Shown: positions 33,483-44,831 of the stretch, piece after piece | How the letters are laid out: every line of letters starts with the position of its first letter | Position numbering within the stretch: the stretch's first letter is position 1 | Source of the DNA: Castanea sativa | Lineage: Eukaryota; Streptophyta; Magnoliopsida; Fagales; Fagaceae | Assembly: GCF_040712315.1 (NCBI RefSeq) | Contig: NC_134023.1 | Location: 61,090,757-61,154,756, forward strand | Reading direction: 5' to 3' | DNA: 64,000 nucleotides | Position numbers and translations under genes: made by a program | The notes under the pieces: generated by a model | Databases searched by the model: none | What the model saw: the letters and a program-made list of their open reading frames with translations, nothing else | What the model was told of the DNA's origin: nothing

Positions 33483-33737
33483 TACAGAGGAACGAAAGAT
33501 TAAACTCTAAGAGGGAGAATGCTTATAGTGACAGCCGAGGACAAGGACCGAGGAGAAAAGGTTAAGAATAGAAAGAACAAGAACTTACAAAGTTGAAGGT
33601 GTGCAAATTCCCACGGTTTTCTGCAGGTAAAGTATGATGGCTGATGTTTTAATGGGATTAACCCCTGGGGAATTAAATGAAGGCGCAGGTTCCCGAAGCG
33701 TCACGGTGTGCGGAAAAGCAGCCTCGAACTGGGTTTC
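33483..33737. other. leader of antisense gene, next to a deletion junction
   Basis: Holds 5' sequence of the antisense gene (minus-strand GTAAGTTC at about 33587-33580 could be a leader-intron donor). The expected polypurine tract and about 524 bases of U3 are missing: at 33738 sequence jumps straight into the last 226 bases of the LTR. Confidence 0.55.
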
Positions 33738-33963
33738 AAAGAGAAAGAGATAATATAAGAACTGTTCTCGGCTTACGTCCGAGCAGGTTGATTTACAGTA
33801 TTCCTTGTTGTTTTTAAGTGCTTACAATCTTTGGTTTGTCATTTAATCCTCAAACACTTCTAACCTGGGTTTCAAGCTCACACTCTACAAATCATATTGT
33901 TTAAGGCTTATTGGGCATGAGCCCGTAACTGTTCTTGGGGCCAGGTGCAATTGTGCACTTACA
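33738..33963 (+). repeat. 3' LTR, 5'-truncated (226 of 750 bp)
   Basis: Matches 23384-23609 of the 5' LTR from AAAGAGAAAGAGATAAT to the terminal CTTACA, with about six differences. U3 and the TATA region are lost. The target duplication GTTAT directly follows, so the deletion is internal. Confidence 0.9.
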
Positions 33964-33968
33964 GTTAT

Positions 33969-34269
33969 AATTGTATATGGAAATATATTCTAATATTAGA
34001 TATTTATTATGATTGTAATTGCATATGGAATTATATATTCTATTATTTAAAGAAAATATGATGCAATAAGATTCTAATGAAGGGTTTAAAGGAAAAATGT
34101 GTAAAATTGTGAAGTTTCAAAAACTTGCATTGACGACTGCATATCCTTGATGCGGTAGTTACTTCACTAAGTGCCTGTAAAGCGTGAGGGGCAAAAATTG
34201 GGGTTTAAGTTTTTATGAGAGAGTTTCATACATATATATTTAGATTAGGTTAGCGTAGAATTTCTATCT

Positions 34270-34300
<31 letters not shown>

Positions 34301-34869
34301 ATAATACTTGTGTTGCATAATATTATGAACTCCACCAATTTTTTTTTTTTAAAATATGAAAACAAAAAAGAAGCTTCAGCTTTAAATGTATTGTTATAGA
34401 TTATAAATTTTCAAATTAAAATTTAAAAAATCGCTATAATAAAGGCAACAACTGTTTCTTTTTCCTTTTTGGGTTACTTTAAAGGGCAGTGAGCTGAGGA
34501 GAAAATGATATGTTGTACCGGTATATATGCTGGGTACACCATATACCACCTCGAGCTGAGGGCATAGTCATTATGGCATCCACTAGCATCTACTTTAATT
34601 AAGCTTTTTTTCTCAAGATAACACTACTACCTTTCTTTTTCTTTTTCTTTTTTTCTTTTTTTCTTTTTTGGTAAAGAAAGGTACCCCACCTTTGCTTCGC
34701 AATTATATCTTGAACTTAGAAATTGAATCTAGAGAAAAAGGACAATAACTCCTCTTTTGTAACACACTGAGAATTGGAAACATGGTTAAGGCTAACCGAA
34801 AGCTTCAAACTCTAAGTTGAATCCACTGATAAGATAATGTGTTTTATCTCTACTTTTGTTAATATTTTT
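33969..34869. repeat. segment A after the Tat insertion
   Basis: Continues the paralogous segment. 34440-34700 ('ggcatccactagcatctact', 'ttaattaagctttttt') matches 54830-55020, and 34730-34800 ('gaaacatggttaaggctaac') matches 48640-48700. At 34738-34750 'ggacaataactcct' is the empty site of the hAT element inserted at 47368 in segment B. Short (TG)n/(TA)n near 34272-34300. Confidence 0.7.
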
Positions 34870-35082
34870 GACAGATTGAAAATATTGAAACTAAAAAGGG
34901 TTCTAGAAAAATTAGAATCTATTACAAATCAAAAGGATTTCCTCCATCTAGAAAAAGTTGCCGATGGAGTATCATCATGACCGTTGACAACTTCTTATCC
35001 TGAAGAATATATTGTGTTGGGTAGAGGATATGATAAAGAAGCGATTTTTAAGAAGTTACAATTAGAAGATACAAGTGTTAAT

Positions 35083-35176
<94 letters not shown>

Positions 35177-35230
35177 GTTCTCTTAATGGGTATGGGTGAG
35201 GTTGGCAAAACAATCAGGTTTTTTACACTA
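34870..35230 (+). pseudogene. NB-ARC (NBS-LRR) resistance-gene fragment
   Basis: Translated on the plus strand, LEKLESITNQKDFLHLEKV (from 34903), then after an in-frame TGA (34978) VLGRGYDKEAIF and KKLQLED, resemble the linker before the nucleotide-binding site of CNL immune receptors. At 35186, in another frame, MGMGEVGKTIR is a decayed P-loop (GMGGVGKTT in the family). A (TA)n(TG)n tract of about 90 bases separates the two parts. Nothing recognisable follows, so this is a small relic, not a receptor gene. Confidence 0.7.
35085..35175. repeat. (TA)n(TG)n microsatellite
   Basis: About 25 TA units followed by about 19 TG units, sitting inside the NB-ARC relic. Confidence 0.95.
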
Positions 35231-35742
35231 TGTTTTGCGCATTTTGTTATTAGTTTTCTTCAATATTTCAATAATTTTTTTGTTAAAAATTATATAATTT
35301 AGTGTTATATTTTATAGAAAAAAAATAGAATGACAATAGGGGTGGTGTAGTGATTTGATCATACCATATGTGTTTATAAATTTAAAAATTACATAGTATA
35401 GTGATTGATATAAACAGACATATTTCATGTTTACTCAAGAATGCAAATATTGCTTTTAAAAAAAACAAATATCCTTCAAATATTTTATATACATTCTTCT
35501 TATTTGTTTCTATTGTTGCAAAAGTAATAAAAAATGAGTAAGAATATTATATTTCAAATCATTTGCTTCTCATATAAATCTTAAAAAAATGACATCAAAA
35601 TTTTATTATATTTAAATAATTAATGCATCATTTTACAATAATAAATATAACAAAATAAATGTATTTATCCTATTAGTAATTTTCTTGATTATATAGAATA
35701 GATACTACAATGTTGATTCTATATATATATATATATATATAT
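35231..35742. other. AT-rich spacer, no gene seen
   Basis: No coding potential. Ends in a (TA)n run at about 35721-35742 that abuts the next LTR. Confidence 0.5.
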
Positions 35743-36516
35743 TGTATGGGGCTAAAAGACCAAAGCCCAAACGGAAGTTGGGCTGGGTTGTGAGTCCAAT
35801 ACAATTAATTTTTAAAGAGAGGAATGCAGACCAACACTTAGGCCTCCTATCTAACAGTTCAAACTCAAGAAAATGGGTCAAGATAGAGAAAAATAAATTT
35901 AAAGAGTCCAGATAAGTGTAAACAAGTATATTAATGTTTCCTTAGTCAGCCGAAGAGCCTTATTATACTTGGAGTATTACCAGCTTAAGTATGACTCTCC
36001 CTCTCTCTAGTTTCTAGCTTTTTCAATCCCTATTCATTGGGATTCTTCCCCTTTTTATAATGTTTTCCTTTTCATCTTGATCCTCCATATGGACGGTGGT
36101 TAATTTCCCACTAGATATTTGTCTCATACCCCTTTAGAGGAATTGCTGAGTGAACTACAGGCTGTCTTGACACTGTTTAGGTGCCATTCAGCCATTGATG
36201 CGACTAACATGGTTATTGCAGTGCATTAAATGTAGAGATGATGGATGCTTCCTTGAGAAGCCTTCCTCCCCCTCCCTCCCTTCTTTTATCCACACTTGTC
36301 ATTATTGTCTCATTCAATTCCTGCTCTCAAGCTTGATATGGACATCGTCTCATCTTCTTTGAGTGACACAAGTCTGAAGTTCTTCCTCGGAATATCCAAA
36401 TATGGACATTGAGCTCCTCTTTCGAGTAATCTCGAATTACATAGACCAAGGTGATTCGGTTAGGCTTGCATACTCCTCGGGCATAGCCTAGCAAAGGTTC
36501 TTCTTTTTGATTCCCC
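35743..36516 (-). mobile_element. solo LTR-like block, Ty3/gypsy type, minus strand
   Basis: Read on the minus strand it starts GGGGAATCAAAAAGAAG, similar to the Tat LTR start GGGGAGTAAAAAGACC, has 'cccgagga' words, a 'tgcattaaatg'-type motif on the opposite strand, a TATAAAAAGGGG TATA box (about 36060-36050), and ends CCCCATACA at 35743. Its first bases merge into a (TG)n tract (36517-36533), so the expected TG end and the target duplication cannot be confirmed. Confidence 0.55.
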
Positions 36517-36533
36517 TGTGTGTGTGTGTGTGT

Positions 36534-37516
36534 GAAATATCACTAAAATAAGTTCAAAAATTAAAATGGATAAGATTAACATTAGTGAATTCACAAATAT
36601 TTAAATTTTTATGGCTTTTGTGTCAAACGTTGTCGTATGAGCAAAGATGACATATTCTAAATCAATTATTATTATTCCTAAATAAATATAGTTTCTTCTA
36701 TAAAATTTATTAGAATAATCATTTAATTCAATGAACTTATACTTTGATATGAATGCAAACTTTATTGAGGTAATAGCCTAAATAGAGAAAATCTCAAGAA
36801 ACGCACCACATGGCAGTATCTCATTCTTTGCTTGCATCAATTATTATTATTAGTTATTACAAGTGTTTCCAACAAAAACATCAAGGGTTCAAATCTCCCA
36901 TCTCCCTTTCTTGGAAGAGTTACACTTTACTTCTCTAAACTATATCGTAAATTACATTTTGTACCATAAACTTTTTGAATGTACATTTTGCACCATAAAC
37001 TATGACCCTTGTTATACTTTGCTCCCTAACGTTAAGTTTCACATTAACTTAGATGGAAAAGTAGGACATCATGTGAAAAGACCAAATTACCCCTCTTCTC
37101 AAGTATTGTGTGATGCAAATTTTGCGATATGTATTAATTAGAATATTGCAAAACCAGCAGAATATAGCAAATATACATGATCAAACTCATGTTTCTCTTG
37201 CACCTGCTTTATCCCTCTATATTATCTTATTTTATTTATTCTTTTTTCACATGTTCTATCTCCAAAAGCTAGAATACATCATTCCCAATTTAATTTGTAC
37301 AATAAATTTCAAATTACATCTTTTAAGTTTGGGAGTACTTAGATTTTACACCATAAAATTTTAGAATTTGGATTTTACCCTTTGAAGTTTAGGGGTATTT
37401 GGATTTTACACCTCAACATTTTGGAATTTGGATTTTATCCCCTAAATTTTAAGACTATTTTGGGTTTTACTCTTTATAGTTTGGAAGTTTTTGAATTTTA
37501 TACCTTAAAGTTTTTG
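36534..37516. other. AT-rich spacer with repeat remnants
   Basis: 36935-37510 repeats lines such as 'ttttacaccataaa', 'tgaagtttagggg' and 'ttggattttacacc' many times; the same words come back inverted at 38190-38310, so both may be the arms of one large decayed inverted-repeat element into which 37517-38188 was inserted. No gene seen. Confidence 0.45.
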
Positions 37517-38188
37517 GCAGGGACGGACCAAGGATTTTAAGCTAGTGGGGGCCGGGGTATAAAGAAAAAAAAAAGTGTTTTTTACTAATACTAGGTTGAC
37601 TATGATTTTTTTTTTGTTTTGTTGAAGTTAGAGCTTTCACAGTGGCGGTGTTAAAAATTTGAGCTTTTAGCACTTCAAAAAACTACTTTATCTATTTTTA
37701 CTATTTCACTTTACAGTACACCCAATATCAAATGTTCTATTTTTTTTACACTTCTTTTAAAATAATATAAAAACTCATTAAAATAATAACAAAAGAGAGA
37801 GAATTTGAGTTTTTTAATTGAAGAAAGAGATATAATCTTAATAAAATATTGTATTTAACCTTTAACAATTTGCTACAATCAACTGGTATCTGTACCAGTT
37901 TACTGTAGTTGAAAAAAATTTAGCTTTAGCTTCTCCAATAACACATGATTTTTTGGTAGTAATATATATATATATATATTGCTAAAATACAATCACCATT
38001 GTGAATGTTTTTATAGTTTTGTTATGTTTTTGGGTTGGATAGTTACTATTTGGATGAGGCTAGTTAGGCTTATTGAGGGGAAGGAGGCCCAACTACAAAA
38101 TTAAAATATATAATAACTATTAAAAAAAAAATTGGACCCAGGGGGGCCCGGGCTCCCTTGGGCCCCCACCTAGGTTTGTCCGTGGTTT
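37517..38188. mobile_element. non-autonomous DNA transposon-like insert
   Basis: Ends are imperfect inverted repeats: left GGGACGGACCAAGG..AGTGGGGGCC, right (reverse complement) CCACGGACAAACCTAGGTGGGGGCC. Both borders sit at GTTTTT, a possible target duplication. No ORF; includes a short (TA)n run at about 37961-37979. Confidence 0.5.
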
Positions 38189-38615
38189 TTAGGGTGTTTG
38201 AATTCTCCCAAAACTTCAAGAGTAAATTCCAGATTCTGAAACTTCATAGTGTAAAATTCAAACACTCCTAAACTTTAGGGTGTAATTTGCAATTTACCTT
38301 AATTTGTATGATAACACAATTTAATTGCTCGTGCATCAAAGCTGTCCCAAAACTGAGATAATCATCTGTACAAGAACACCGAAGAAAAAACTACCAGCAG
38401 CAGACTATTAATTCATCTACAAATAGATAAATATCGTAATTATAGATAACAAGTATGTCTTCCCACTCATGTATTCAATCCACAAACAAGCAAAGAGAAT
38501 TTACGTCCTACATTCCAAAAAATACATGACTAGAAGACTCCAAACATAGAAGGATAGATCCACTTATTATAAGGTTGAATATAATGGGAAAGAAGATAAA
38601 TGAAGAAATTATTTA

Positions 38616-39455
38616 TCACCGCTCTTTCCAAATCCTACCAGTCATTCTAAGCTTCAATTCCTTCCAGTCTCCCCTATAGAAGAAGAGAACTAATGATGCA
38701 GAAAATTGTTAGTTGAACCCCTTGTCAATACGGATGGATGTTGTCAAGTCAGCGGCTGCATAAAATTGTAAAAGAGAATAAATAGCTTTGGAGTACACTT
38801 GTTTGGTGTGTCCCAAAGAGTCTCCGATGGGCTAGTCAGTAAGATCAAAGTTCAATTATCTAGAGAATCACTATTTGGCTAGTAAGTTTATGTGTGTATG
38901 TTTACGTGCCTTTTTCTTTGATTCTTTGTGCCTCTTTATAGGTCCTTTCCCTTCAGGATGAGAGTAATTGCTGATGTTAATGGTTTTGGATCCGTTGGTC
39001 ATAAATGCTGGGGTGTTATAGACTTTAATGATCTTTTGCCCGTTGGTCCGTCAGTTACGCTTTTGGTTGCCCAGAGTGTTACCTATCACTTGTATCATTT
39101 ATGAGGATCTCATTTAATGTTCTTTATCCTCGTCCATGATATGGACAATGATCTGTCATCTCTTTTTTTCATTATCATGACGAAGGTGATTTTTCTCCTT
39201 TTCAAGAGCCATGTTGCGTTAGGTGATGAGACCGTCAAAATTATCATGCACCTTCCTATGGCTATCCCTAATGCTTCTACGTAATCCCTTCCAAGTCATC
39301 TTCCTCCCATTTCCACCAACCTCTAGGTTGTAGTTGTAGTTCTTTGCTTCATTATCATCACCCATAAATCGTAAGAATGCTATGCAGATAGGAGCCATCC
39401 TGAGTTGGAAAGCTTCAAAATGCAGATAAAAGTATTGATCAAAGCAATTGAAGGC
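38616..39455 (-). pseudogene. SINAT-type E3 ubiquitin ligase, last-exon fragment (segment B)
   Basis: Minus strand. From a splice-acceptor-like TTTATAG (39461-39456) the sequence encodes FEAFQLRMAPICIAFLRFMG, EAKNYNYNLEVGGNGRKMTW and SIRDSHRKVHDNFDGLI, the C-terminal substrate-binding domain of plant SEVEN IN ABSENTIA homologues. A TAA follows in place of a glutamine codon, then RNMAL. The exon is cut there by a 516-bp insert (38688-39203) and resumes at 38687 with KELKLRMTGRIWKER and TGA (38618-38616). No RING or upstream exons are found. A sister copy is at 55150-55389. Confidence 0.8.
38688..39203. mobile_element. 516-bp insertion of unknown class in the SINAT fragment
   Basis: Interrupts the SINAT exon exactly, with AAGAG on both sides (38683-38687 and 39204-39208). 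The ends (AACTAATGATGC.. / ..CTCCTTTTC) are neither TG..CA nor inverted repeats. Words such as 'cctcgtccatgatatggac' recall gypsy LTRs (compare 61840-61870), so it may be an LTR fragment, minus strand. Confidence 0.5.
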
Positions 39456-39615
39456 CTATAAATAATAGAGGAACTCAATGATTAGTTACTACCCCAATTT
39501 TTCCAGTAAATGAAGGATTAACTGAGCTATATGGATAAATGTGGCATATAACATACTACAAAAACGTGTAGCCACTCCACGATCAACATTTGATAACACA
39601 CCCTAATGTGGTGGA
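39456..39615. other. SINAT intron remnant
   Basis: Sequence upstream of the SINAT exon, colinear with 55390-55560 in segment C. No exon of the RING part recognised. Confidence 0.45.
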
Positions 39616-39620
39616 GACTA

Positions 39621-40238
39621 TGTAATACCCCACATAATTTTTTTTATTTTAGCGTTTTCTTTAAAATATAATTGTTGGGCTATAGGCTTTCTTTTAATTG
39701 TTATTGCAGCCCACTACCCACTTAGCCCACATCTTATAATACAAGCTACAGAATAGAGGAAGAGATAGTCAGGGTTTTATCTAAGAGGCTAAGAGGCTAA
39801 GAGGTGTTTTCCTTGGAGTTAGTACACGTACAATTGAAGAGACAATCAGATTGTTCAAGGTAAGATTTCTCTCAATTAGAAACAAGAAAAAATTAGAATT
39901 TTATTAGGTTATTTAGAAATTTGATTTTGATCCTAAAATTTATATTCTAACATTTAGATTTTCCGTTGGATTAGATATTAGATTTGAGCCAGTGGGATTT
40001 CACGAATCAATTTTTTTTGTTTAAGTCTTCCATTGGATCTGTACATATAATCCTAGATTGAAGTCAAACAATTCGGCCCTCCTTCTTTCATTGAATTGGT
40101 ATATATATATATATATATATATAATGGTTAAAGAAGGTTAAAGGAGAAGTCAAAGAAGGGGGCTACGTTGGATTTGTGTATATATATATAAAGGTTAAAG
40201 AAGAAGTCAAAGAAAGTGGCTATTGTTCTTCTTGAATT

Positions 40239-40302
<64 letters not shown>

Positions 40303-42166
40303 TTGAAGAAGAAGTCAAAGAAGGTGGCTATTGATCTTTAGTTGGATTTGTATATATATATATATATAATGAATAGAAGAAGTCAAATATTTCGGCTGTG
40401 GTTTCTTTGCCTCTGGACTTATGCTATGCTGTGTTGTGTATATATATATATATATACATATTAGGATATTAGGATAGTTGTAAAGTTTTCTATGGTAGAT
40501 ATATATATATATATATAATATGACTTGTTTGGGGTTATGTATATTAACTTAAACTCTAAAACATTAGCTGCTGCCTCTGCGTTCTGATAAATTCAAGGGA
40601 AAACACATATTTGTTTTGGGTAGAGATACTTTGCATTAGTGCTATCATTTAGTTCAGCAAAGTATTTTACTAGTGAGTCAGTTTTTTATAGTTTAGTGAA
40701 ATTTATATTTTGTAGAGGATATTGAGTAATTTCCATAATTGATTATAGGTCCGATTTAAGAGTGTCTTGAGGCTCTTTGGAGATTATTTTGGCTGGATTT
40801 TCAGAGTGATTCGAGTGCGGTAAGTAATTATGCATAATATGCACAAGTTTTGTTCTTTAGGTTCTTAGAAGTTAAAGATTTTCAAAGTTATATTTTTAAG
40901 CTTACATTTTTTAAAAGTTTATCAAAAAGCATTTTTACACTATTGAAAGAGAAATTTTAATTGGCTTTTAAATAATGTTTTAAAAGAAATTTCGAATTTT
41001 AAATAACGTTTTGAATGTCCAAAACCCATTTAAAAGATGATTTTTAACTAAACTATTTTCTGAAAATAATTGAGTTTCAAAGTGAGTTTTCTAAAAAGAT
41101 TTTTGTTCTTTAAATTGTTTCAAACCAAGTGATTTCGAAATCATATTCTTGTTTTTCAAATGGTATTTAAGACGTTCCTTTTAGCAAATTGGATTTTCAA
41201 ACTTATTCAAGAATTGTAAAAATACTTATATAAACTCTTCAGTTCCTATTCGTTCCCTAAGAGAGTCAAGCATCTTTTGATTTATGTTTCAATTTGATAT
41301 TGTGATATTCAATATATCTTTATTGTTGGAACAATTGTTAATATTGAGAAAATTATTATATGTTGTATAAACTTTATTGTTTGTGATATGTGACTCAAAA
41401 TGAGTGTTTTTAGAATTGATCAGATATATATGTGTAAATCCGCTCACAGGATTGTATGTGAGAATATGTGTTGATCCCTCACCAGCAGGGGTTAGATGTT
41501 GGTATCCGCTCACAGGATTGTATGTGAGAATATGTGATGTGTATATGTGACACTGTGCTCTGATCAATTATTTGTATGTGTTTCCAAAAGATTTTAAGAT
41601 ATGATTATATGTGTATTAAGTGATTCTTTACATGTTTTGAAAACTATATTGGATATTTTGAGTGTAATTGTGAAATTAAACTCGTGCCTTGCTTGACTCT
41701 ATTCCGTTGTGTATTCTGTATAATTACTTACTAGATGTGTGGCTCACCCCATCAATTAATATTTTCAGATTAAAGTATAGTTGAGAATTAGAACCTTTGG
41801 ACCACTTGTGAGGTGCAAGGTAGAGCGTGGAAGTTGTAGGCGGCTTCAGTGTTACTTGAAGACTCATAAAATTTTAGTTACCTTTGTTTTGTAGTTCACA
41901 TTTTATATAGTGGAGTTTATTTTCAATTTGTGGAGTTTTGAAAAGATTATTAGTTATTATTTTTTTTATTTTCCGCTTAGACTTCACAACTTTTTGGAGA
42001 TTATTATAAATTGTGGATTTTAGTTATTATAAGAGGTTTATCAGAAGCATTGTTTATTTGGAGTTTTATTGAATTAAGTTTAAATAAATTATGTTTATTG
42101 AGCTAAGTAAGGTTAGCAAGTTAGTCAGGTATCTAAATTCATGTTTCATGGATTTGGGTCCTGACA
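39621..42166 (+). mobile_element. solo LTR, 2546 bp, with GACTA target duplication
   Basis: Begins TGTAATACCCCAC and ends GGGTCCTGACA, flanked by GACTA at 39616-39620 and 42167-42171. The paralogous position in segment C (55549-55565, 'gtggagactataaaccaata') has no insert. No gag-pol or second LTR, so it is a solo LTR. The 'taatacccc..ggtcctgaca' ends suggest a long-LTR Ty3/gypsy chromovirus, a tentative placement. Inside are a minisatellite (40085-40370) and a direct repeat ('atccgctcacaggattgtat', 41437 and 41503). Confidence 0.88.
40085..40460 (+). repeat. minisatellite with embedded (TA)n tracts
   Basis: Units of the type 'gaagaagtcaaagaaggtgg' plus 'ctattg..ttggatttgt' plus (TA)n occur about four times. 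The TA tracts differ greatly in length (the largest at 40239-40299). It lies inside the solo LTR. Confidence 0.85.
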
Positions 42167-42171
42167 GACTA

Positions 42172-42673
42172 TATATTAAAAGTTGTCTTTAAGATATTAG
42201 CATTTTGAATTATCAAGCTCAACTTAAATGCTGCACTGTTTATATAAACAATAGGTCTATAGGACAAAGACACAAGTATGTCATCCCAATATAGGCAAAA
42301 CTATAGGAAAATATTATATGTGTCAGTTTTATTACAGTTCTATAACTAAATTGACTTTTTTTTTTTTCATATATGATTGCATTTTTGTAATCATCAAGCT
42401 TGTTGATTATAAGATTCTAGTTCCAAAAAATAGGTCCACAAAGTATTGATATAAATATTTCATCTGGTTTTAGCTGAAACAATGGATCAAACTTCTTACA
42501 AGATAATGAAATTCTATATCCACACTAACTAGTGGATACAGATGCATCAGACATAATTCTTCTATTGACATTGTACTAAGAGAAACACATTACCACTGGT
42601 AAAGCATAAGCAAGCAAAGAACTATAAGGGAAGACAATGAGATAAGGAGAAGTAAGAACTATAAATGTGAGAT

Positions 42674-42719
<46 letters not shown>

Positions 42720-43585
42720 ATATTCTTGATTATGTTCATGTTTATGTTCATGTTCATCATGCTTTTATTAAATGCTATTTTCAAACAAAAATAAACATCT
42801 TTCATCAAATTCCCTAAATGCTTGAATTAAAATTGAAGGAGTTACTTGCATTATGGAGAAAGAGCTAGCAATTTGTTATTAATTAGGTTTTTTGCACCAA
42901 TTTATATATTATGCCTTTCATTTTTCATATTTCCTCCAAAAAAATGAAGAATCTCACACTTATGCAATTTCTTTCAATTGCTATAATTTTCACTATTGGG
43001 GTTTAATGTATTCTTCTTCTTCTTCTTCTTCTTCTTCTTCTTCTTCTTCTTCTTCTTCGTGATACTTATATAATATGTTTTATAAAAAATTAGGAAACCT
43101 TACTAGTTCTTTCACATACTTACTCTCTTTCTCCAAAACATAGTATTGTTGTATTTCATAGATGCATAGATTGGTACAATAGGTTGTATTTGGATGATAG
43201 GCAAATGAAAAAATTTTGCAATATTATGTGATGTAATAATTCTCTTTTCTACATGGAGCTGTCCTACCATATCAAGGTTGATTCTTGCAAAAGCATCTCC
43301 ATAAAGCAATGTGGCACTTTGGTAGCCCTTTTTAGCTTAATCTATATTTTACAATAGACTTAGTCAAATTTTTGTACCGGGATTATGCCTTTAGTACACT
43401 ACCTTTTTATTGTAGACTAAATAAATGTACACTTTGAATTTGTTTGATTTAGATGAAATCTTTAACTAATTACTGTAATTGAGAGATTGACTAATAAGTG
43501 AAAGGAGGTATTGTTGAATCATTAATTATTGGATTTATTCCTGTTGATCTATTGGAGAATAGTTAATATATGCATAAACCAGAAA

Positions 43586-43663
<78 letters not shown>

Positions 43664-44194
43664 AACAACAACAAAATTATTTTACAAGTCTCATGAACTT
43701 AGTGAGTATAATCTTGTATATCTCATGTTTACATTTAAATAAGAAATGACATATGTTTCTTGGTAGAAAATAATTCAAAAACATATATACTCTTAGTTAT
43801 GTTTAGGTTTATGTTTATGTTCATAGAGCTTTTATTTTAATTGTTTTCTTCTAAAAAGAAGAAGAAGAAGTTGTATTTGTTATCAAAGATGCTATCATTA
43901 TGTTCATTTCTTAGGCTTAAATTAGGAGTGTAATATGGACTGTTACTATTAGCATGCTCTTTGTTTCAGCATGGAGAATGTTCGATTAAGTTGCAAGTGT
44001 CCTACGAATGGAGGCTCAGGTTGCTACATATGCTTCTTCTAGAATTTGAGAAGTGTGTACACCTTTTAGTGCTCAAGGATTTTGTGTCAAATACTATCCA
44101 AGCATCCTCTATTGGTATTCCATACGTTTTAAGGAAGTGAATACAAAGATAAAGTATGACTCAAATGAAGATAACAATGAAAAAGGTAAAATGT
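42172..44194. other. segment B spacer, paralogous to 55561-59427
   Basis: No gene recognised. Colinear with segment C outside the two elements inserted there. Contains (TA)n 42679-42717, (TTC)n 43011-43059 and (AAT)n 43588-43662. A stretch at 43120-43330 matches 57540-57790, where it forms a hydrophobic open frame; I do not recognise a protein. Confidence 0.6.
43588..43662. repeat. (AAT)25 microsatellite
   Basis: About 25 uninterrupted units; the paralogous tract in segment C (58036-58062) has only about nine. Confidence 0.95.
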
Positions 44195-44669
44195 GATATC
44201 CTCCAAATTCTCCCTCCCACCTTGCTTTCGATTGATCAACACCACCACGTCTTGAATCACCAACCCGGCAACGTGTAACGGCGCGGTGGTTTCCAAAATT
44301 GACATGCAACTAGTAACAAGGTCCTCAATGATCAAGCAGGTTTGGTCCTTGACGAAACGCCCTCGATGGATTTGGAGGTGCTGTAGTCTTTGATTGCCTT
44401 GCAGCGCATGAGCATTGGGACTTGGTGGGAGACCTAAACATAGGTGGCGATTGGGAGTGTGGTGTAGGGGACGCTGTAGGCAGTGGTGGGAGGGAGGAGA
44501 TTATTGTTTGGGAGATTTTGGAGAGGAAAGAAGGGAAAGAGATGTTGAGGTGGAGGTTGATGAAGATTGGGGAAGTGATCCTAGATTTAAGGTTGAAGTT
44601 GCCAAATTTCGTGGCAGAGATTTCATGGAGTTGGGGGATTAGCGATTCCATTGACGGGAACAATGACAT
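44195..44669 (-). pseudogene. truncated UMPS exon 1 copy (segment B)
   Basis: Minus-strand copy of the first 490 or so bases of the UMPS coding sequence, starting with ATG at 44669. The opening [19 protein letters not shown] is readable. An in-frame 12-base deletion and a 4-base deletion near 44487-44502 destroy the frame before the PRPP-binding site, though the shifted frame stays open for about 50 more codons. Homology ends at 44195, corresponding to about 17545 in the real gene; all later exons are missing. Segment C ends at the same base and shares the 4-base deletion. Confidence 0.9.
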
Positions 44670-44679
44670 CTTCCGAAAC

Positions 44680-44688
<9 letters not shown>

Positions 44689-44731
<43 letters not shown>
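44689..44731. repeat. (GA)n microsatellite in the pseudogene 5' UTR
   Basis: About 21 GA units about 20 bases upstream of the pseudogene ATG. Also present in segment C (59880-59929) but reduced to 'gagagtgagag' at the functional gene. Confidence 0.95.
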
Positions 44732-44738
<7 letters not shown>

Positions 44739-44774
44739 GGTTTGAGAGTGAGACGGTGTTTTGGCTATGGATTT

Positions 44775-44784
44775 GTTTATATAG
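44775..44784 (-). promoter_or_regulatory. TATA box retained upstream of the UMPS pseudogene
   Basis: On the minus strand CTATATAAAC, about 107 bases upstream of the pseudogene ATG, with GTCCC just before it. The homologous segment C has CTACATATAC, and the functional gene has a deletion here. Confidence 0.5.
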
Positions 44785-44831
44785 GGACACGTGGGGAAAT
44801 GAGATAGTGAAATGTGTTGTTGTGAAAGGAG

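Larger units (their letters stand above)
22860..33963 (+). mobile_element. Ty3/gypsy LTR retrotransposon, Tat lineage, with antisense gene
   Basis: An 11.1-kb element flanked by GTTAT at 22855-22859 and 33964-33968. Order: 5' LTR 22860-23609; primer binding site from 23612 (TGGCGCCGT..); gag and protease; RT, RNase H, archaeal-type second RNase H and integrase to 28984; 151-bp tandem repeats 29041-30399; antisense gene 33482-30943; truncated 3' LTR 33738-33963. Two RNase H domains, gag-PR-RT-RH-aRH-IN order, PBS type and an extra antisense ORF before the 3' LTR all fit the Tat lineage. The shared 226 bases of the LTRs differ at about six positions by eye, mostly C/T transitions, so insertion is fairly recent. 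The copy cannot transpose by itself. Confidence 0.92.
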
